A DNA stretch of 64,000 bases. It comes from Marinilabilia salmonicolor. Its GTDB lineage: Bacteria; Bacteroidota; Bacteroidia; Bacteroidales; Marinilabiliaceae. The DNA lies in contig NZ_PVTS01000011.1 of assembly GCF_003003035.1 (NCBI RefSeq), positions 62,001-126,000 on the forward strand. Direction: 5' to 3'. Made by a program: the position numbers and the translations under genes. A model generated the notes under the pieces. That model was given only the letters and a program-made list of their open reading frames with translations. It had not been told where the DNA came from and made no database searches. Every line of letters starts with the position of its first letter. Position 1 is the stretch's first letter. This document shows, piece after piece, positions 8,770 through 17,424 of the stretch.

Positions 8770-8937
8770 TTAGTGCCCGTCTATAAAGTCGGGAAAGTTT
8801 GTAAAAAGTCATGTGTCTGGTCAGAAAGTGCCAGTTGCAAGGCTTGCGAAGCCGCCAAAAACGGAGTTTACTTAGGTAAATGAGTATTTTGGCGGCAAGC
8901 GTAACGACGCAAATGGTACTTTATGGACAGACACTAA
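8770..8937 (+). repeat. MITE-like near-palindromic element, family 1, copy B
   Basis: 168 bp and the best-formed copy. The terminal inverted repeats are TTAGTGCCCGTCTATAAAGT at the left and TTAGTGTCTGTCCATAAAGT read inward from the right. An inner near-palindrome pairs CTTGCGAAGCCGCCAAAA with TTTTGGCGGCAAGCG around a short TTAG loop. TAATTA flanks both ends, but that sequence is itself palindromic and so could be part of the repeat. The element lies in the 332-bp divergent gap between the psiE-like gene and the nucleotidyltransferase gene; the rest of the gap shows nothing distinct. Confidence 0.8.
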
Positions 8938-9087
8938 TTAATTTCATCTCCCAAAAGATAGACATTTATGGCGAAATCATTCACATATCGCGGGAAAAAC
9001 TGTATTTTAGCTTCCTTACAAAGGGCAAACAGATAAAACACCACCCTCTGTCACAACACAATTTCAAATTTCATTATTTAGTGTAAC

Positions 9088-10200
9088 ATGCAACCATTCC
9101 GGACACCTGAAGCAAATCTGATATTTGAAACAGCCTCCATTCACAATATAGGGAAACAAGAAATTACTTTAAGCCAGAAAACCGCCGGTGATGCATTTTC
9201 ATTTGCTGCTAAAAACGGGTTGGTTCCATGGATTTTTTATCAAATAAACAACCATAACAACAAAGGGGTTCATTGGCCTCAGGGCATAAAGCAGTCCATG
9301 CGAATGCAATATCTTCAGACACTGGTAATGAACCAGCAAAAATGGAAGGTATTCAGAGAGATTAAAGAGTTGGCCAAAACCCAAAACATTCCCGTGATAC
9401 CGTTAAAAGGGACTGCATTGGCTTTCAGCCTTTATCCGGAGGAGGCTTTACGTCCCATGGGCGACCTGGACATTCTTGTCCCGCCAGATAAGGTTCATGC
9501 ACTTCGGGATCTGTTGTTAAGCAAAGGCGCCCTTCCCCTGCATGTCCCGATTTCCAGGATGCATGACCAAGTACATGCACACATTTCAGCGCTCAGCTGG
9601 CAGAATATCATGATAGAACCTCACCAAAGGCTTTTTGCCTTGGGAAGCACAATGAACCTTAAGAACACTGACTTGTTCAAACACATCCAACCCATTCCGG
9701 CCTACCCCGAGGTTGACATTTTTGAAGACCGGATGCAGGCTTACCACCTTGCCACGCATGCCTTCAAAGGCTACAAAATGGGGGGAATGCGACTGGGTTG
9801 GTTGCTTGACATTGCCCTTATTCTGGAGAAAAACAAAAAAAACAACGACTTCATCCCCTCAGTTCTTGCCCTGAATCCTGAAGCAAGGAAGGAGATTCTG
9901 GCTCCCATCCAATGGGCCTCACTTTTGTTAAACGAAACACCAGCCACCGAACCGGAAATACCGTTTCCAGATGAAATTCTCTTTCACAAAGAACAGAATG
10001 CCTCAAAAAAACATAAAATAATGGTGGCTAATGAAATAATGGGACTTCCAGGCCTGTCTAACAAAATAAGGATGCTCCGGGGAGAATTTTTTCCACAAAA
10101 AGCTTACATGGATCACAAATACGGGAAACACAGAGGCTTAGCTCTCATTCTGCTTTACCTGAAAAGGATTGCCGGTTTCAGGTTGCCAAGAAATCAATAA
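9088..10200 (+). CDS. Nucleotidyltransferase-like protein (PF14907-type)
   Basis: 370 residues without signal peptide or membrane helix, so probably cytosolic. The centre carries the family motif PVIPLKGTALAFSLYPE followed by RPMGDLDILVPP, where GDxD resembles the metal-binding site of the nucleotidyltransferase fold. Proteins of this group are often found near exopolysaccharide or peptide-maturation genes, but neither is present here and no substrate can be named. It begins 150 bp after a MITE-like element. Its last 23 bp overlap tail-to-tail with the nucleosidase gene on the other strand; both ends look intact. Confidence 0.75.
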   Translation: MQPFRTPEANLIFETASIHNIGKQEITLSQKTAGDAFSFAAKNGLVPWIFYQINNHNNKGVHWPQGIKQSMRMQYLQTLVMNQQKWKVFREIKELAKTQNIPVIPLKGTALAFSLYPEEALRPMGDLDILVPPDKVHALRDLLLSKGALPLHVPISRMHDQVHAHISALSWQNIMIEPHQRLFALGSTMNLKNTDLFKHIQPIPAYPEVDIFEDRMQAYHLATHAFKGYKMGGMRLGWLLDIALILEKNKKNNDFIPSVLALNPEARKEILAPIQWASLLLNETPATEPEIPFPDEILFHKEQNASKKHKIMVANEIMGLPGLSNKIRMLRGEFFPQKAYMDHKYGKHRGLALILLYLKRIAGFRLPRNQ

Positions 10201-10891
10201 TCTTCGTTACCCCTTTCTGAAGGTTTTCGGTGGCAAGTTTGAGATTTTGATCAAACTCCTCATGTGTAGGAATTCCGGAATCCATCAAATCCGTAACCGC
10301 CTTTACACAAAACAGGGGCACCTGGTGAAGCCGTGCCACCCAGGCCACCGCAGCAGCCTCCATTTCTTTTATTTCACCTCCTATTTTCCGAATATTCTCC
10401 TCATCATGCTCAGGCATATCCAATGAGTTTCCTGTGGTTACAACGCCCATTTTGAACCCAAGAGACGTCAGGTCTGAAACATCCAAAACCGGAAAATAAC
10501 CAATACTTTGCTTATCCCATCCGGCAATGGGAACTCTCCTGTCGTGAAAAACCACATGATCGCGACTTAAAAAAACATCTCCGATTTTGGCTCCATTCTC
10601 ACCAAAGGCTCCGGCGGTACCGGCATTTACAATCAGTTGCGGATCAAACTTATCTATTGCAAACTGCGTGGCCAGAGTAGCAGCCTGCGTTCCGATAAGG
10701 TCAAGACCGGTTTCAGGATCTTTTCCGTTAATAACCAGCGACAACTGAATATTTCTGTATTCTCCAGTCCATGCGCGCATAGGCAGCCCCTGACAAAAAG
10801 AGGAATCCTCCACAAGCTGCAAAGCATCAATAAGAGGTTGCGCTTCTGCACGCATTGCAATTACAAAGCAAATATTGGTATAGTTCTTCAT
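10178..10891 (-). CDS. Purine nucleosidase of the MTA/SAH nucleosidase (PNP/UDP) family
   Basis: 237 residues. PNP/UDP-family motifs are the opening CFVIAMRAEAQPLI, NAGTAGAF (phosphate or water site), GEIKEMEAAAVAWVA (Glu-Met-Glu that binds the ribose) and FCVKAVTDLMD (catalytic Asp). It would cleave methylthioadenosine or S-adenosylhomocysteine to adenine and a ribosyl product; a futalosine hydrolase role is a possible alternative. It lies 12 bp after dinB, so the two are probably co-transcribed. Confidence 0.82.
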   Translation of the reverse strand: MKNYTNICFVIAMRAEAQPLIDALQLVEDSSFCQGLPMRAWTGEYRNIQLSLVINGKDPETGLDLIGTQAATLATQFAIDKFDPQLIVNAGTAGAFGENGAKIGDVFLSRDHVVFHDRRVPIAGWDKQSIGYFPVLDVSDLTSLGFKMGVVTTGNSLDMPEHDEENIRKIGGEIKEMEAAAVAWVARLHQVPLFCVKAVTDLMDSGIPTHEEFDQNLKLATENLQKGVTKIIDFLAT

Positions 10892-10903
10892 TTCAATTTT
10901 TTA

Positions 10904-11971
10904 TTAATCAAAATCAATAGTTAACTGTAACGGTCCGCTATCCTCACGAGGAGGAAAATTAGACACGGAAATCCCGAGCAACCTGACGGGTTTTTCAGGA
11001 TTGGCCAAATTTAACAAATCCTTCACAACCGATACCAATTGTCCGGGATTCACAAAGGGTTCAGAGGAGGAATGGGATCTGGTAATCTGATCAAAATCAT
11101 TGTATTTCACCTTCAGCGTAACTGTTTTGCCAAAGGCTCCGTGTTTTTTTATGCGCTCCCAGAGCCCTTTCTCCAGTTTTTCCAGCTGAGTAAGCATCTC
11201 ATCACGCGTAGCAATATCCTCATGAAAAGTATTCTCAATCCCCACTGATTTTCTTTCTCTGTGAGGTCGTACGGGCCTTTCGTCGATCCCGTTGGCTATT
11301 TGATGAAAAAAGATTCCGGCCTTTCCAAAATTACGAATAAGCATTTGCAGGTCTGCATTCCGAAGGTCTTCTCCTTTAAACAACCCGAGATCATGCATTT
11401 TCTGAGCAGTGCGGGGACCTACACCAAAAAAATCATCCACCGCAAGCCGCCCGATAAAATCCATCACTTCATCAGGCTTGATCACAAATAATCCGTTAGG
11501 CTTATCCTCATCAGAAGCAATCTTGGCTAAAAATTTATTGATGCTGATTCCGGCTGAGGCAGTAAGCCCTGTTTTCTCCCGAATTCTCTCTTTTATCTCC
11601 CTGGCAATAAGCGTGGCCGATGGAATCCCTTTTTTGTTGGAAGTAACATCCAAAAATGCTTCATCGATGGAGAGCGGCTCCACTAAATCGGTATAATCCC
11701 GAAAAATGTCCATGATTTTGGCAGAATCGGCCTTGTAAACATCAAACCGGGCTTTTACAAAAATCAAACCCGGACATTTGCGTGCAGCAATTTTGGATGG
11801 CATGGCGGAATGGACCCCAAATACCCGTGCCTCATAACTTGCAGCAGCCACTACCCCGCGATCACTGCTCCCTCCAACAGCCACAGGTTTCCCTCTGAGT
11901 CCGGGGTTATCGCGCTGCTCAATAGACGCAAAAAAAGCGTCCATATCTATATGAATAATTTTCCGAATCAC
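10904..11971 (-). CDS. dinB: DNA polymerase IV (Y-family translesion polymerase)
   Basis: 355 residues, normal family length. Catalytic motifs are IHIDMDAFFASIEQRDNP (first metal-binding Asp) and PLSIDEAFLDVT (Asp-Glu pair). The steric and nucleotide-binding YEARVFGVHSAMP is present, along with the helix-hairpin-helix region FFGVGPRTAQKMHDLG and a little-finger domain. The extreme C-terminus QLTIDFD resembles the motif by which DinB binds the sliding clamp. It copies past DNA lesions at the cost of accuracy. Transcribed away from mnmD, with a 102-bp divergent gap, and followed closely by the nucleosidase gene. Confidence 0.95.
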   Translation of the reverse strand: MIRKIIHIDMDAFFASIEQRDNPGLRGKPVAVGGSSDRGVVAAASYEARVFGVHSAMPSKIAARKCPGLIFVKARFDVYKADSAKIMDIFRDYTDLVEPLSIDEAFLDVTSNKKGIPSATLIAREIKERIREKTGLTASAGISINKFLAKIASDEDKPNGLFVIKPDEVMDFIGRLAVDDFFGVGPRTAQKMHDLGLFKGEDLRNADLQMLIRNFGKAGIFFHQIANGIDERPVRPHRERKSVGIENTFHEDIATRDEMLTQLEKLEKGLWERIKKHGAFGKTVTLKVKYNDFDQITRSHSSSEPFVNPGQLVSVVKDLLNLANPEKPVRLLGISVSNFPPREDSGPLQLTIDFD

Positions 11972-12073
11972 GGTGCAAGTTTAATAAATATCCGGAAGAG
12001 AAACATCCCAGGTTAAACTACAAACGGAAAAGCTTCCTATCTTTGGAATTGAAAAAAGCAGATAAAAAGAAAT

Positions 12074-12748
12074 ATGCATCCACAAAATACCCCAAAAGTA
12101 GAATTAAGAACCAGTGAAGACGGGTCAACCACTCTTTACCGGCCCGACCTTGATGAACACTATCATTCCATCCACGGGGCCATCCAGGAGTCTATGCACG
12201 TTTTTATCCGTGCAGGACTTTTGTCTCATCAGGCAACCGCTCTAAACATCCTGGAAGTAGGTTTCGGGACAGGCCTCAACGCCTTGCTGACAATCCTCCA
12301 CCAGGCAAAAAAGAAGGTCTTTTACCATACCATCGAACGATATCCTCTGGAGGCAACCATTGTTCAGTCGATAAACTATCCTGAAATATTGGATGTACCA
12401 ACATCGACTGAATATTTTAAGCAATTGCATGAGGCACCCTGGAATAAAGATTGTGAAATAACACCTGCTTTTACGATTCATAAAGAAGCTTCGGATCTGG
12501 CACTGTTTACTCCACAGAAACTCTACAATCTCGTCTATTTTGATGCCTTCGGACCCGACAAACAACCGGAACTGTGGACCCCGGAAATATTTAAAAAAAT
12601 ATCAGAAAGCATGTGTGAAGGTGGAGTTCTGGTAACATACAGCTGCAAAGGGACCGTAAAACGGGCTCTATCGGCGGCAGGGATGAAAATAGAAAAAATT
12701 CCGGGACCGCCGGGAAAACGAGAAATGCTGAGAGCAACGAAAATATAA
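12074..12748 (+). CDS. mnmD: tRNA (mnm5s2U34) methyltransferase MnmD
   Basis: 224 residues, corresponding to the methyltransferase half of E. coli MnmC as a separate protein. The SAM-binding motif is ILEVGFGTGLNALL, the acidic motif is VYFDAFGPDKQPELWT, and the C-terminus holds GVLVTYSCKGTVKRAL and GPPGKREML. It methylates 5-aminomethyl-2-thiouridine at the tRNA wobble position. No oxidase (MnmC2) domain is attached, which is common outside the Gammaproteobacteria. It is a single gene, divergent from dinB. Confidence 0.92.
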   Translation: MHPQNTPKVELRTSEDGSTTLYRPDLDEHYHSIHGAIQESMHVFIRAGLLSHQATALNILEVGFGTGLNALLTILHQAKKKVFYHTIERYPLEATIVQSINYPEILDVPTSTEYFKQLHEAPWNKDCEITPAFTIHKEASDLALFTPQKLYNLVYFDAFGPDKQPELWTPEIFKKISESMCEGGVLVTYSCKGTVKRALSAAGMKIEKIPGPPGKREMLRATKI

Positions 12749-12974
12749 CCTCCATAATGAAATCGCAAGATTTTTACTAAATTTCGCAACCGAAAAATTA
12801 ACCCGCATTATTAATAAAACTGCGATGCCTTAAAATAAAAAGTGTCCAACCGGACGTGTGGGTATTGGCTTAAGTTTTTGATTCCGGAGACATCTCATGA
12901 TGCACCCGACAGGAAGATCAATAATGCAGGTAAATACAGTAAAAAAATTAACCATAAAAAACAAGTTCTAAATT

Positions 12975-13811
12975 ATGAAAGGAAAACAACTGATCCCCGG
13001 CCTTATCGCCGTAATTCTTGTATTCTCTGCCTGCAACAAGGTGCCCAACACCGGTAAAGCAAACATGGAAACACAACTCGATAGTTTAAGCTATGCCCTG
13101 GGTTTTTATGAAGCATCAGAGTGGAAAAAGAAATTTGAGCAAACGCCATTTGACACCATCGACTACAAAAAAGTAGCACTGGCATTCAAAAACTCCGAAC
13201 TCGTGGAGAGCTACCTCAACTTCAGAAAAGGTCAGTTCGACACCATCGACATTGATATGTTCAAAAAAGGCTTTTTCAATGAAATTGCCTACGATAAATC
13301 CTACTATACTGAAATCACGGCCGACATTTATATCCGGAAGATTTTTCAACAGGTAAAAGACAAAAACGACAGTCTCAGGCAGATTGAAGCCCAGAAAAAC
13401 CTGGAAAAAGGAGAAGCTTTTCTGGAAGAAAATGCCAAAAAAGAGAATGTAATTGTGTTGGAAAGCGGACTTCAGTATAAAGTTATTGAAGAAGGTGACG
13501 GGAAAAGTCCCTCCATTAATGACCGTGTTAAATGCCTTTACCACGGGACACTGATTGATGGCACCGTGTTTGACAGCACTGTTGAAAGAGGTGACACTGC
13601 ACAATTTGGAGTAAACCAGGTTATCAAAGGATGGCAGGAAGCCCTACCTATGATGAAAGAAGGTGGAAAATGGCAACTGTTTGTTCCGGCAGATCTCGCA
13701 TACGGAAATACTGAAAGAGGTGAATTCATTAAAGCCAATGAAACCCTCATTTTCGACATTGAATTAATCGAAGTAATCGAAAGAAAACAGAATACTAATA
13801 AAAGACGATAA
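12975..13811 (+). CDS. FKBP-type peptidyl-prolyl cis-trans isomerase, lipoprotein
   Basis: 278 residues. A lipoprotein signal (MKGKQLIPGLIAVILVFSAC) is followed by an N-terminal dimerisation-like helical region to about residue 160 and an FKBP domain at about 165-268 (SGLQYKVIEEGDG, GTVFDSTVERG, VIKGWQEALPMMKEGGKW, FVPADLAYG). This is the FkpA/Mip layout for folding proteins in the periplasm or at the envelope. The ATG is preceded by an AT-rich leader. A strong terminator lies about 70 bp after the stop, so it is probably monocistronic. Confidence 0.93.
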   Translation: MKGKQLIPGLIAVILVFSACNKVPNTGKANMETQLDSLSYALGFYEASEWKKKFEQTPFDTIDYKKVALAFKNSELVESYLNFRKGQFDTIDIDMFKKGFFNEIAYDKSYYTEITADIYIRKIFQQVKDKNDSLRQIEAQKNLEKGEAFLEENAKKENVIVLESGLQYKVIEEGDGKSPSINDRVKCLYHGTLIDGTVFDSTVERGDTAQFGVNQVIKGWQEALPMMKEGGKWQLFVPADLAYGNTERGEFIKANETLIFDIELIEVIERKQNTNKRR

Positions 13812-13880
13812 CATAGAATAATAAACCAACATCGAAGGCAGACAGGCTCTTCTGAAAATTGGTTTGACTATAAATTCCAA

Positions 13881-13917
13881 GAAGAGACGTTTTTTTTAAA
13901 GCGTCTCTTCTTTTTTT
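13881..13917 (+). terminator. Rho-independent terminator after the FKBP gene
   Basis: A perfect 9-bp inverted repeat, GAAGAGACG (13881-13889) and CGTCTCTTC (13902-13910), is followed directly by a run of seven T. Confidence 0.9.
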
Positions 13918-13952
13918 CGATGGTGTCCGGCAAAGAATTGAGATTGCTTAAC

Positions 13953-14119
13953 TAGTTTCTGTCCATAAAGTACCACTTGCATTGTTACGCTTGCCGCCAA
14001 AATAATCATTTACGATTAGTAAACTCCGTTTTTTGCGGCTTCGCAAGCCTGGCAATTGGCACTTTCTGACCAGAAACAGCCCTAAAAACAGAATTTGCTT
14101 AGTTTATAGACGGACACTA
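13953..14119 (-). repeat. MITE-like near-palindromic element, family 1, copy C
   Basis: About 167 bp, inverted relative to copy A and nearly identical to it. The ends are TAGTTTCTGTCCATAAAGT and the complement of TTAGTGTCCGTCTATAAACT. It keeps the inner palindrome around TTTTTTGCGGCTTCGCAAGCC. Related TAACTA hexamers flank both ends. It fills much of the 563-bp gap after the FKBP gene; the remaining 14120-14374 shows only AT-rich sequence. Confidence 0.8.
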
Positions 14120-14374
14120 ACTAAGTTCACTATGGCGGGTCTTTATGGCCAAGCACCTGACCAGAAACACTTAAACGGAACGCAAGCGTTTCAAAAAAAA
14201 GAGTGAAACCGTCATTGAGACAGCCCCACTCCTTTCACACACAACTAATAAAACCTATATAAAAACAGGTGCAATATAAACAAACTTCTTAATTCTTTGA
14301 AAAAATAGTATCAAATTTTGTCTCAAAAGGAACAATAAATTTGACAATATTCTGCTCCCTTTCCGGGACTTCAA

Positions 14375-15583
14375 TTAGTGCACGGCTATTTTGGCCGCTG
14401 CTGCGGTAAGCTGCTGTTGAAAATACTCCATGGTTTTAAAGCCTTCATCCTGATACTCCCAGCCACCGAAAAAGTAGTATTCAGCTGACGAGTCGCTTTC
14501 AAAATCTATGGCCACCATGTGTGTTTCCACAATTCCATCTCCCTCATCCGGAGCCTTCCAGGTTTCGACAAAGTCGGTGTCGGGAACCAATATTCCCATT
14601 CCCAGCATTTCACCGAGATATGCCTGATTTCCATGGGATGCTACAATTTGCATTCCATGCTCTTCCATTTCAAAAGCCTCTTTCTGCTCCATGTTAACGA
14701 TGCCGGTTACCAGTTCTTCGTCACCCTGTAGGTTATTCACCCGAACTTTGCTTTTGTAAAAATGATCTCCGGCATTAATAGAAATCACATGCTCCACATC
14801 ATAAGTCCTTTCTGCTACCGGAACCCCAAAATAGTTTAGCTTAAGAATGGCACGCACAGGGCCTTCCGTCACAAACTCATAGGTTCCTTTCTCACACCGG
14901 CCCACACGGAATGTCTCTTCACCAATCCGGATTGCAACAGCACCTGCCCCCAAAGAATTTCCTACCTTGAGAATATCCATTCCCCAGTCGTCCAGTTCAT
15001 GATAATTTTGCCCTTTGATACCTGCTGAATCAAGAGCCATTTCAGTTGTGGCTTTACCAAAAATATCAATCCCGTTACGGGCATCATAGTAATTTCGGAA
15101 GCCAACAAGGTCGTTCTCCCAGGCAGGGCCTTCCATTTGAAAAATCCCTGAAATGGTCGGGCTATCGGTGGACTTCAATCGTTCCTCGCCGGACACCTCT
15201 GCATAGGGTTCATCCACATATCCAAACCGCACATTGGTTCTTTTCGGGAAATCAGGCAATTCACTTTTATCAACTGCATTAAAATAAACCGTTTGTGGAA
15301 CCCCTGCTTCCAAATTGATCAAAAAAGCCAGTTCATCCCAGCGGCCATCTTTGTCCAGATCATCACACTGAGCAGAAAGACTAAGGCCTTCAGAATTTAC
15401 AACTTCAATATATTTATTGCCAATATCCTCAGGCAGATAATCATTCACCTGCTCATAAGAAAGCACTACAACCTTGTCCTGAACCGATAACGTGGAGGAT
15501 ACTTCAAACCCTTTTTGAGGAGCAGAACATCCCACCATCAGGAATACTCCAAAAAAAGTTGCAAAAATTGATTTGTTTAGCAT
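14375..15583 (-). CDS. DUF4861 family lipoprotein (candidate uronate or pectin enzyme)
   Basis: 402 residues. A lipoprotein signal (MLNKSIFATFFGVFLMVGC) precedes a large beta-rich region, with YFNAVDKSELPDFPKRTNVRFGYVDEPY early and DIFGKATTEMALDSAG, YHELDDWGMDILKVGNSLGAG and WEYQDEGFKTMEYFQQQL later. The pattern fits the DUF4861 family, which recurs in pectin and ulvan utilisation loci; its reaction is not established to my knowledge. The start is ATG at 15583, 19 bp after kduD, rather than 15613, which would overlap kduD. Co-transcription with kduI and kduD points to a role in handling unsaturated uronate products. A second, shorter family member is at 38571. Confidence 0.75.
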   Translation of the reverse strand: MLNKSIFATFFGVFLMVGCSAPQKGFEVSSTLSVQDKVVVLSYEQVNDYLPEDIGNKYIEVVNSEGLSLSAQCDDLDKDGRWDELAFLINLEAGVPQTVYFNAVDKSELPDFPKRTNVRFGYVDEPYAEVSGEERLKSTDSPTISGIFQMEGPAWENDLVGFRNYYDARNGIDIFGKATTEMALDSAGIKGQNYHELDDWGMDILKVGNSLGAGAVAIRIGEETFRVGRCEKGTYEFVTEGPVRAILKLNYFGVPVAERTYDVEHVISINAGDHFYKSKVRVNNLQGDEELVTGIVNMEQKEAFEMEEHGMQIVASHGNQAYLGEMLGMGILVPDTDFVETWKAPDEGDGIVETHMVAIDFESDSSAEYYFFGGWEYQDEGFKTMEYFQQQLTAAAAKIAVH

Positions 15584-15602
15584 AACAAAGGATTTTTCAG
15601 GA

Positions 15603-16400
15603 TTAAACATCATTTTCGCCTTTTACGTAACCAAAATTAGCCAAAATACCACCGTCCACATACAGCACGTGACCATTTACAAAATCACTTGCCTTTGTTG
15701 CCAGAAACAATGCAGCATTACCAACATCTTCCGGTTCGCCCCAACGGCCGGCAGGAGTTCGCGTCATTACCAGATCGTTAAAAGGATGATTTCCTTCACG
15801 AATGGGAGCGGTTTGTTCAGTGGCGATGTATCCAGGACCAACACCGTTGATTTGAATATTATACTTTGCCCATTCGCAAGTCATGTTGGCCGTCAGCAAT
15901 TTCAAACCACCCTTTGCCGAAGCATAAGCTGATACTGAGTTACGACCATAAACACTCATCATGGAGCACATATTAATAATTTTCCCAGAACGGCGTTCAA
16001 TCATACCGGGAGCAACGCGCTTGGCTACAATTAAAGGAGCTACCAGGTCAACATCAATAACCTGTTTAAAATCTGCAACAGCCATATCCAGAATTGGGAT
16101 ACGCTTAATAATTCCGGCATTGTTAACAAGAATATCAATAGGACCTACTTCTTTCTCAATGGCAGTTATTCCCTTATCGACATCTTCCTCATTGGTCACA
16201 TCAAAAGTAAGGGTAAAAACATCAATGCCTTCTTTGGCGTATTCTGCTTTACAATTCTCCAATTTATCACCTGACAAGTCATTGACGGCAATTTTGGCTC
16301 CTGCTTTCCCAAGGGTTTTTCCGATGGCCATTCCGATTCCATGAGTTCCTCCGGTAACCAAAGCCACTTTTCCTGTTAAATCAAACAATTCATTTATCAT
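15603..16400 (-). CDS. kduD: 2-dehydro-3-deoxy-D-gluconate 5-dehydrogenase
   Basis: 265-residue SDR that reduces 3-deoxy-D-glycero-2,5-hexodiulosonate (DKII) to 2-keto-3-deoxygluconate with NADH. It has the cofactor motif TGGTHGIG, NNAG at 93-96, Ser146, Tyr159 and Lys163 as catalytic triad (SAYASAKGGL), and the C-terminal GHVLYVDGG. The KduD-typical start MINELFDLTGKVA at 16400 is chosen; sequence upstream in the same frame does not resemble the family. It follows kduI in the usual order and feeds the product of KduI to KdgK. Confidence 0.93.
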   Translation of the reverse strand: MINELFDLTGKVALVTGGTHGIGMAIGKTLGKAGAKIAVNDLSGDKLENCKAEYAKEGIDVFTLTFDVTNEEDVDKGITAIEKEVGPIDILVNNAGIIKRIPILDMAVADFKQVIDVDLVAPLIVAKRVAPGMIERRSGKIINMCSMMSVYGRNSVSAYASAKGGLKLLTANMTCEWAKYNIQINGVGPGYIATEQTAPIREGNHPFNDLVMTRTPAGRWGEPEDVGNAALFLATKASDFVNGHVLYVDGGILANFGYVKGENDV

Positions 16401-16446
16401 ATCAAATACTTTTTTAAAGAATAAAAAACAGACTTTTGGGAGACAA

Positions 16447-16482
16447 TGGGTTGTCAGCAAAAAATCGACTGCTGACAGCCCA
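16447..16482 (-). promoter_or_regulatory. Intergenic hairpin between kduI and kduD
   Basis: TGGGTTGTCAGCA (16447-16459) pairs with TGCTGACAGCCCA (16470-16482), a 13-bp stem with one G-U on one strand. It lacks a clear T run on the minus strand, so it looks more like an mRNA-stabilising or partial-attenuation hairpin inside the operon than a terminator. Confidence 0.5.
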
Positions 16483-16510
16483 ATTCAAGCTCGTGTGGTC
16501 TCTTTTCAAA

Positions 16511-17347
16511 TTATTTCAACTCTTGCTGAGTTAAATGATTCATATCGCTGTAATCCTTATTTTCTCCGGCCATACCCCAGATAAATGAATAATTTGAAGT
16601 TCCCGAAGCACTGTGGATACTCCAGGAGGGAGAAATAGCCACCTGTTCGTTCTTCATCCAGATATGCCGTGTTTCGTCCGGCTGGCCCATAAAATGACAG
16701 ATTGCCTCTTTTTCGGGCAATTCAAAATACAGGTAAGCCTCCATCCGCCTGTTGTGAACGTGTGGGGGCATGGTGTTCCAGGTACTACCGGTTTTAAGTT
16801 CGGTAATTCCCATCTGCACCTGGCAGGTAGGAATGACATCGCTCACAATGAGTTTGTTTATTCTTCGCTCGTTGGACGACTCCTTAGAACCCATTTCAGC
16901 AACCACAGCCATATCCAACGTTACTTTATTATTGGGATGTTTGGTGTGAGCTGTTGCACTGTTCAAATAAAGATGAGCAGGCTTTTTGGGGTCAACAGAT
17001 TCAAAAACAACCTCTTTATTTCCGCTTCCCAAATAAAGACCTTCCTTGTATCCCAATTCATAAACGGTACCATCAGCGGTTACTTTTGCGTTGCCACCAA
17101 TGTTTATAATTCCAAGTTCGCGGCGCTCCAGGAAATAATCGGCTTTCAATTCCTCAAAAGGCTCCAGTTTAAGTGGTTTATCGGTAGGCACGGCGCCACC
17201 AACAATCAATCGATCGTAAAGCGTGTAAACCACATTAATCTCTCCCGAAACCATCACATTTTCCATCAGAAAATCTTCGCGGATACGTTTGGTATCATAA
17301 TTTTTAAAATCTGCAGGATGTGCAGCATACCTAAAATCGTAATTCAT
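16511..17347 (-). CDS. kduI: 5-dehydro-4-deoxy-D-glucuronate isomerase
   Basis: 278 residues, exactly the E. coli length. It converts 5-keto-4-deoxyuronate, the spontaneous product of unsaturated uronates, to DKII. The cupin metal site is intact: His196, His198 and Glu203 in MPPHVHNRRMEAYL, and His245 in SWSIHSASG, the same positions as in E. coli KduI. Cytosolic enzyme. It sits between the BNR_4 protein and kduD. Its presence implies that lyases and GH105-type hydrolases deliver unsaturated uronates to this cell, as the pectin locus to the right would. Confidence 0.95.
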   Translation of the reverse strand: MNYDFRYAAHPADFKNYDTKRIREDFLMENVMVSGEINVVYTLYDRLIVGGAVPTDKPLKLEPFEELKADYFLERRELGIINIGGNAKVTADGTVYELGYKEGLYLGSGNKEVVFESVDPKKPAHLYLNSATAHTKHPNNKVTLDMAVVAEMGSKESSNERRINKLIVSDVIPTCQVQMGITELKTGSTWNTMPPHVHNRRMEAYLYFELPEKEAICHFMGQPDETRHIWMKNEQVAISPSWSIHSASGTSNYSFIWGMAGENKDYSDMNHLTQQELK

Positions 17348-17424
17348 AATACTATTTTTTAAAATTGTTAAACTTTTACCTGATAAATCAATATTTAAAT
17401 CCTGCTCCCGATTATTGTTTCTTC

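Noticed and set aside
9088-10891. Frameshift or misassembly where the nucleotidyltransferase and nucleosidase genes overlap
   Set aside because: The overlap is only 23 bp tail-to-tail and both C-termini look normal.
3064-14119. Repeats as a CRISPR array
   Set aside because: Copies are kilobases apart, inverted relative to each other and without regular spacers or cas genes.
15046-17362. Long plus-strand frames over kduI, kduD and the DUF4861 gene
   Set aside because: All are antisense shadows; the minus-strand genes have intact catalytic residues and operon spacing.
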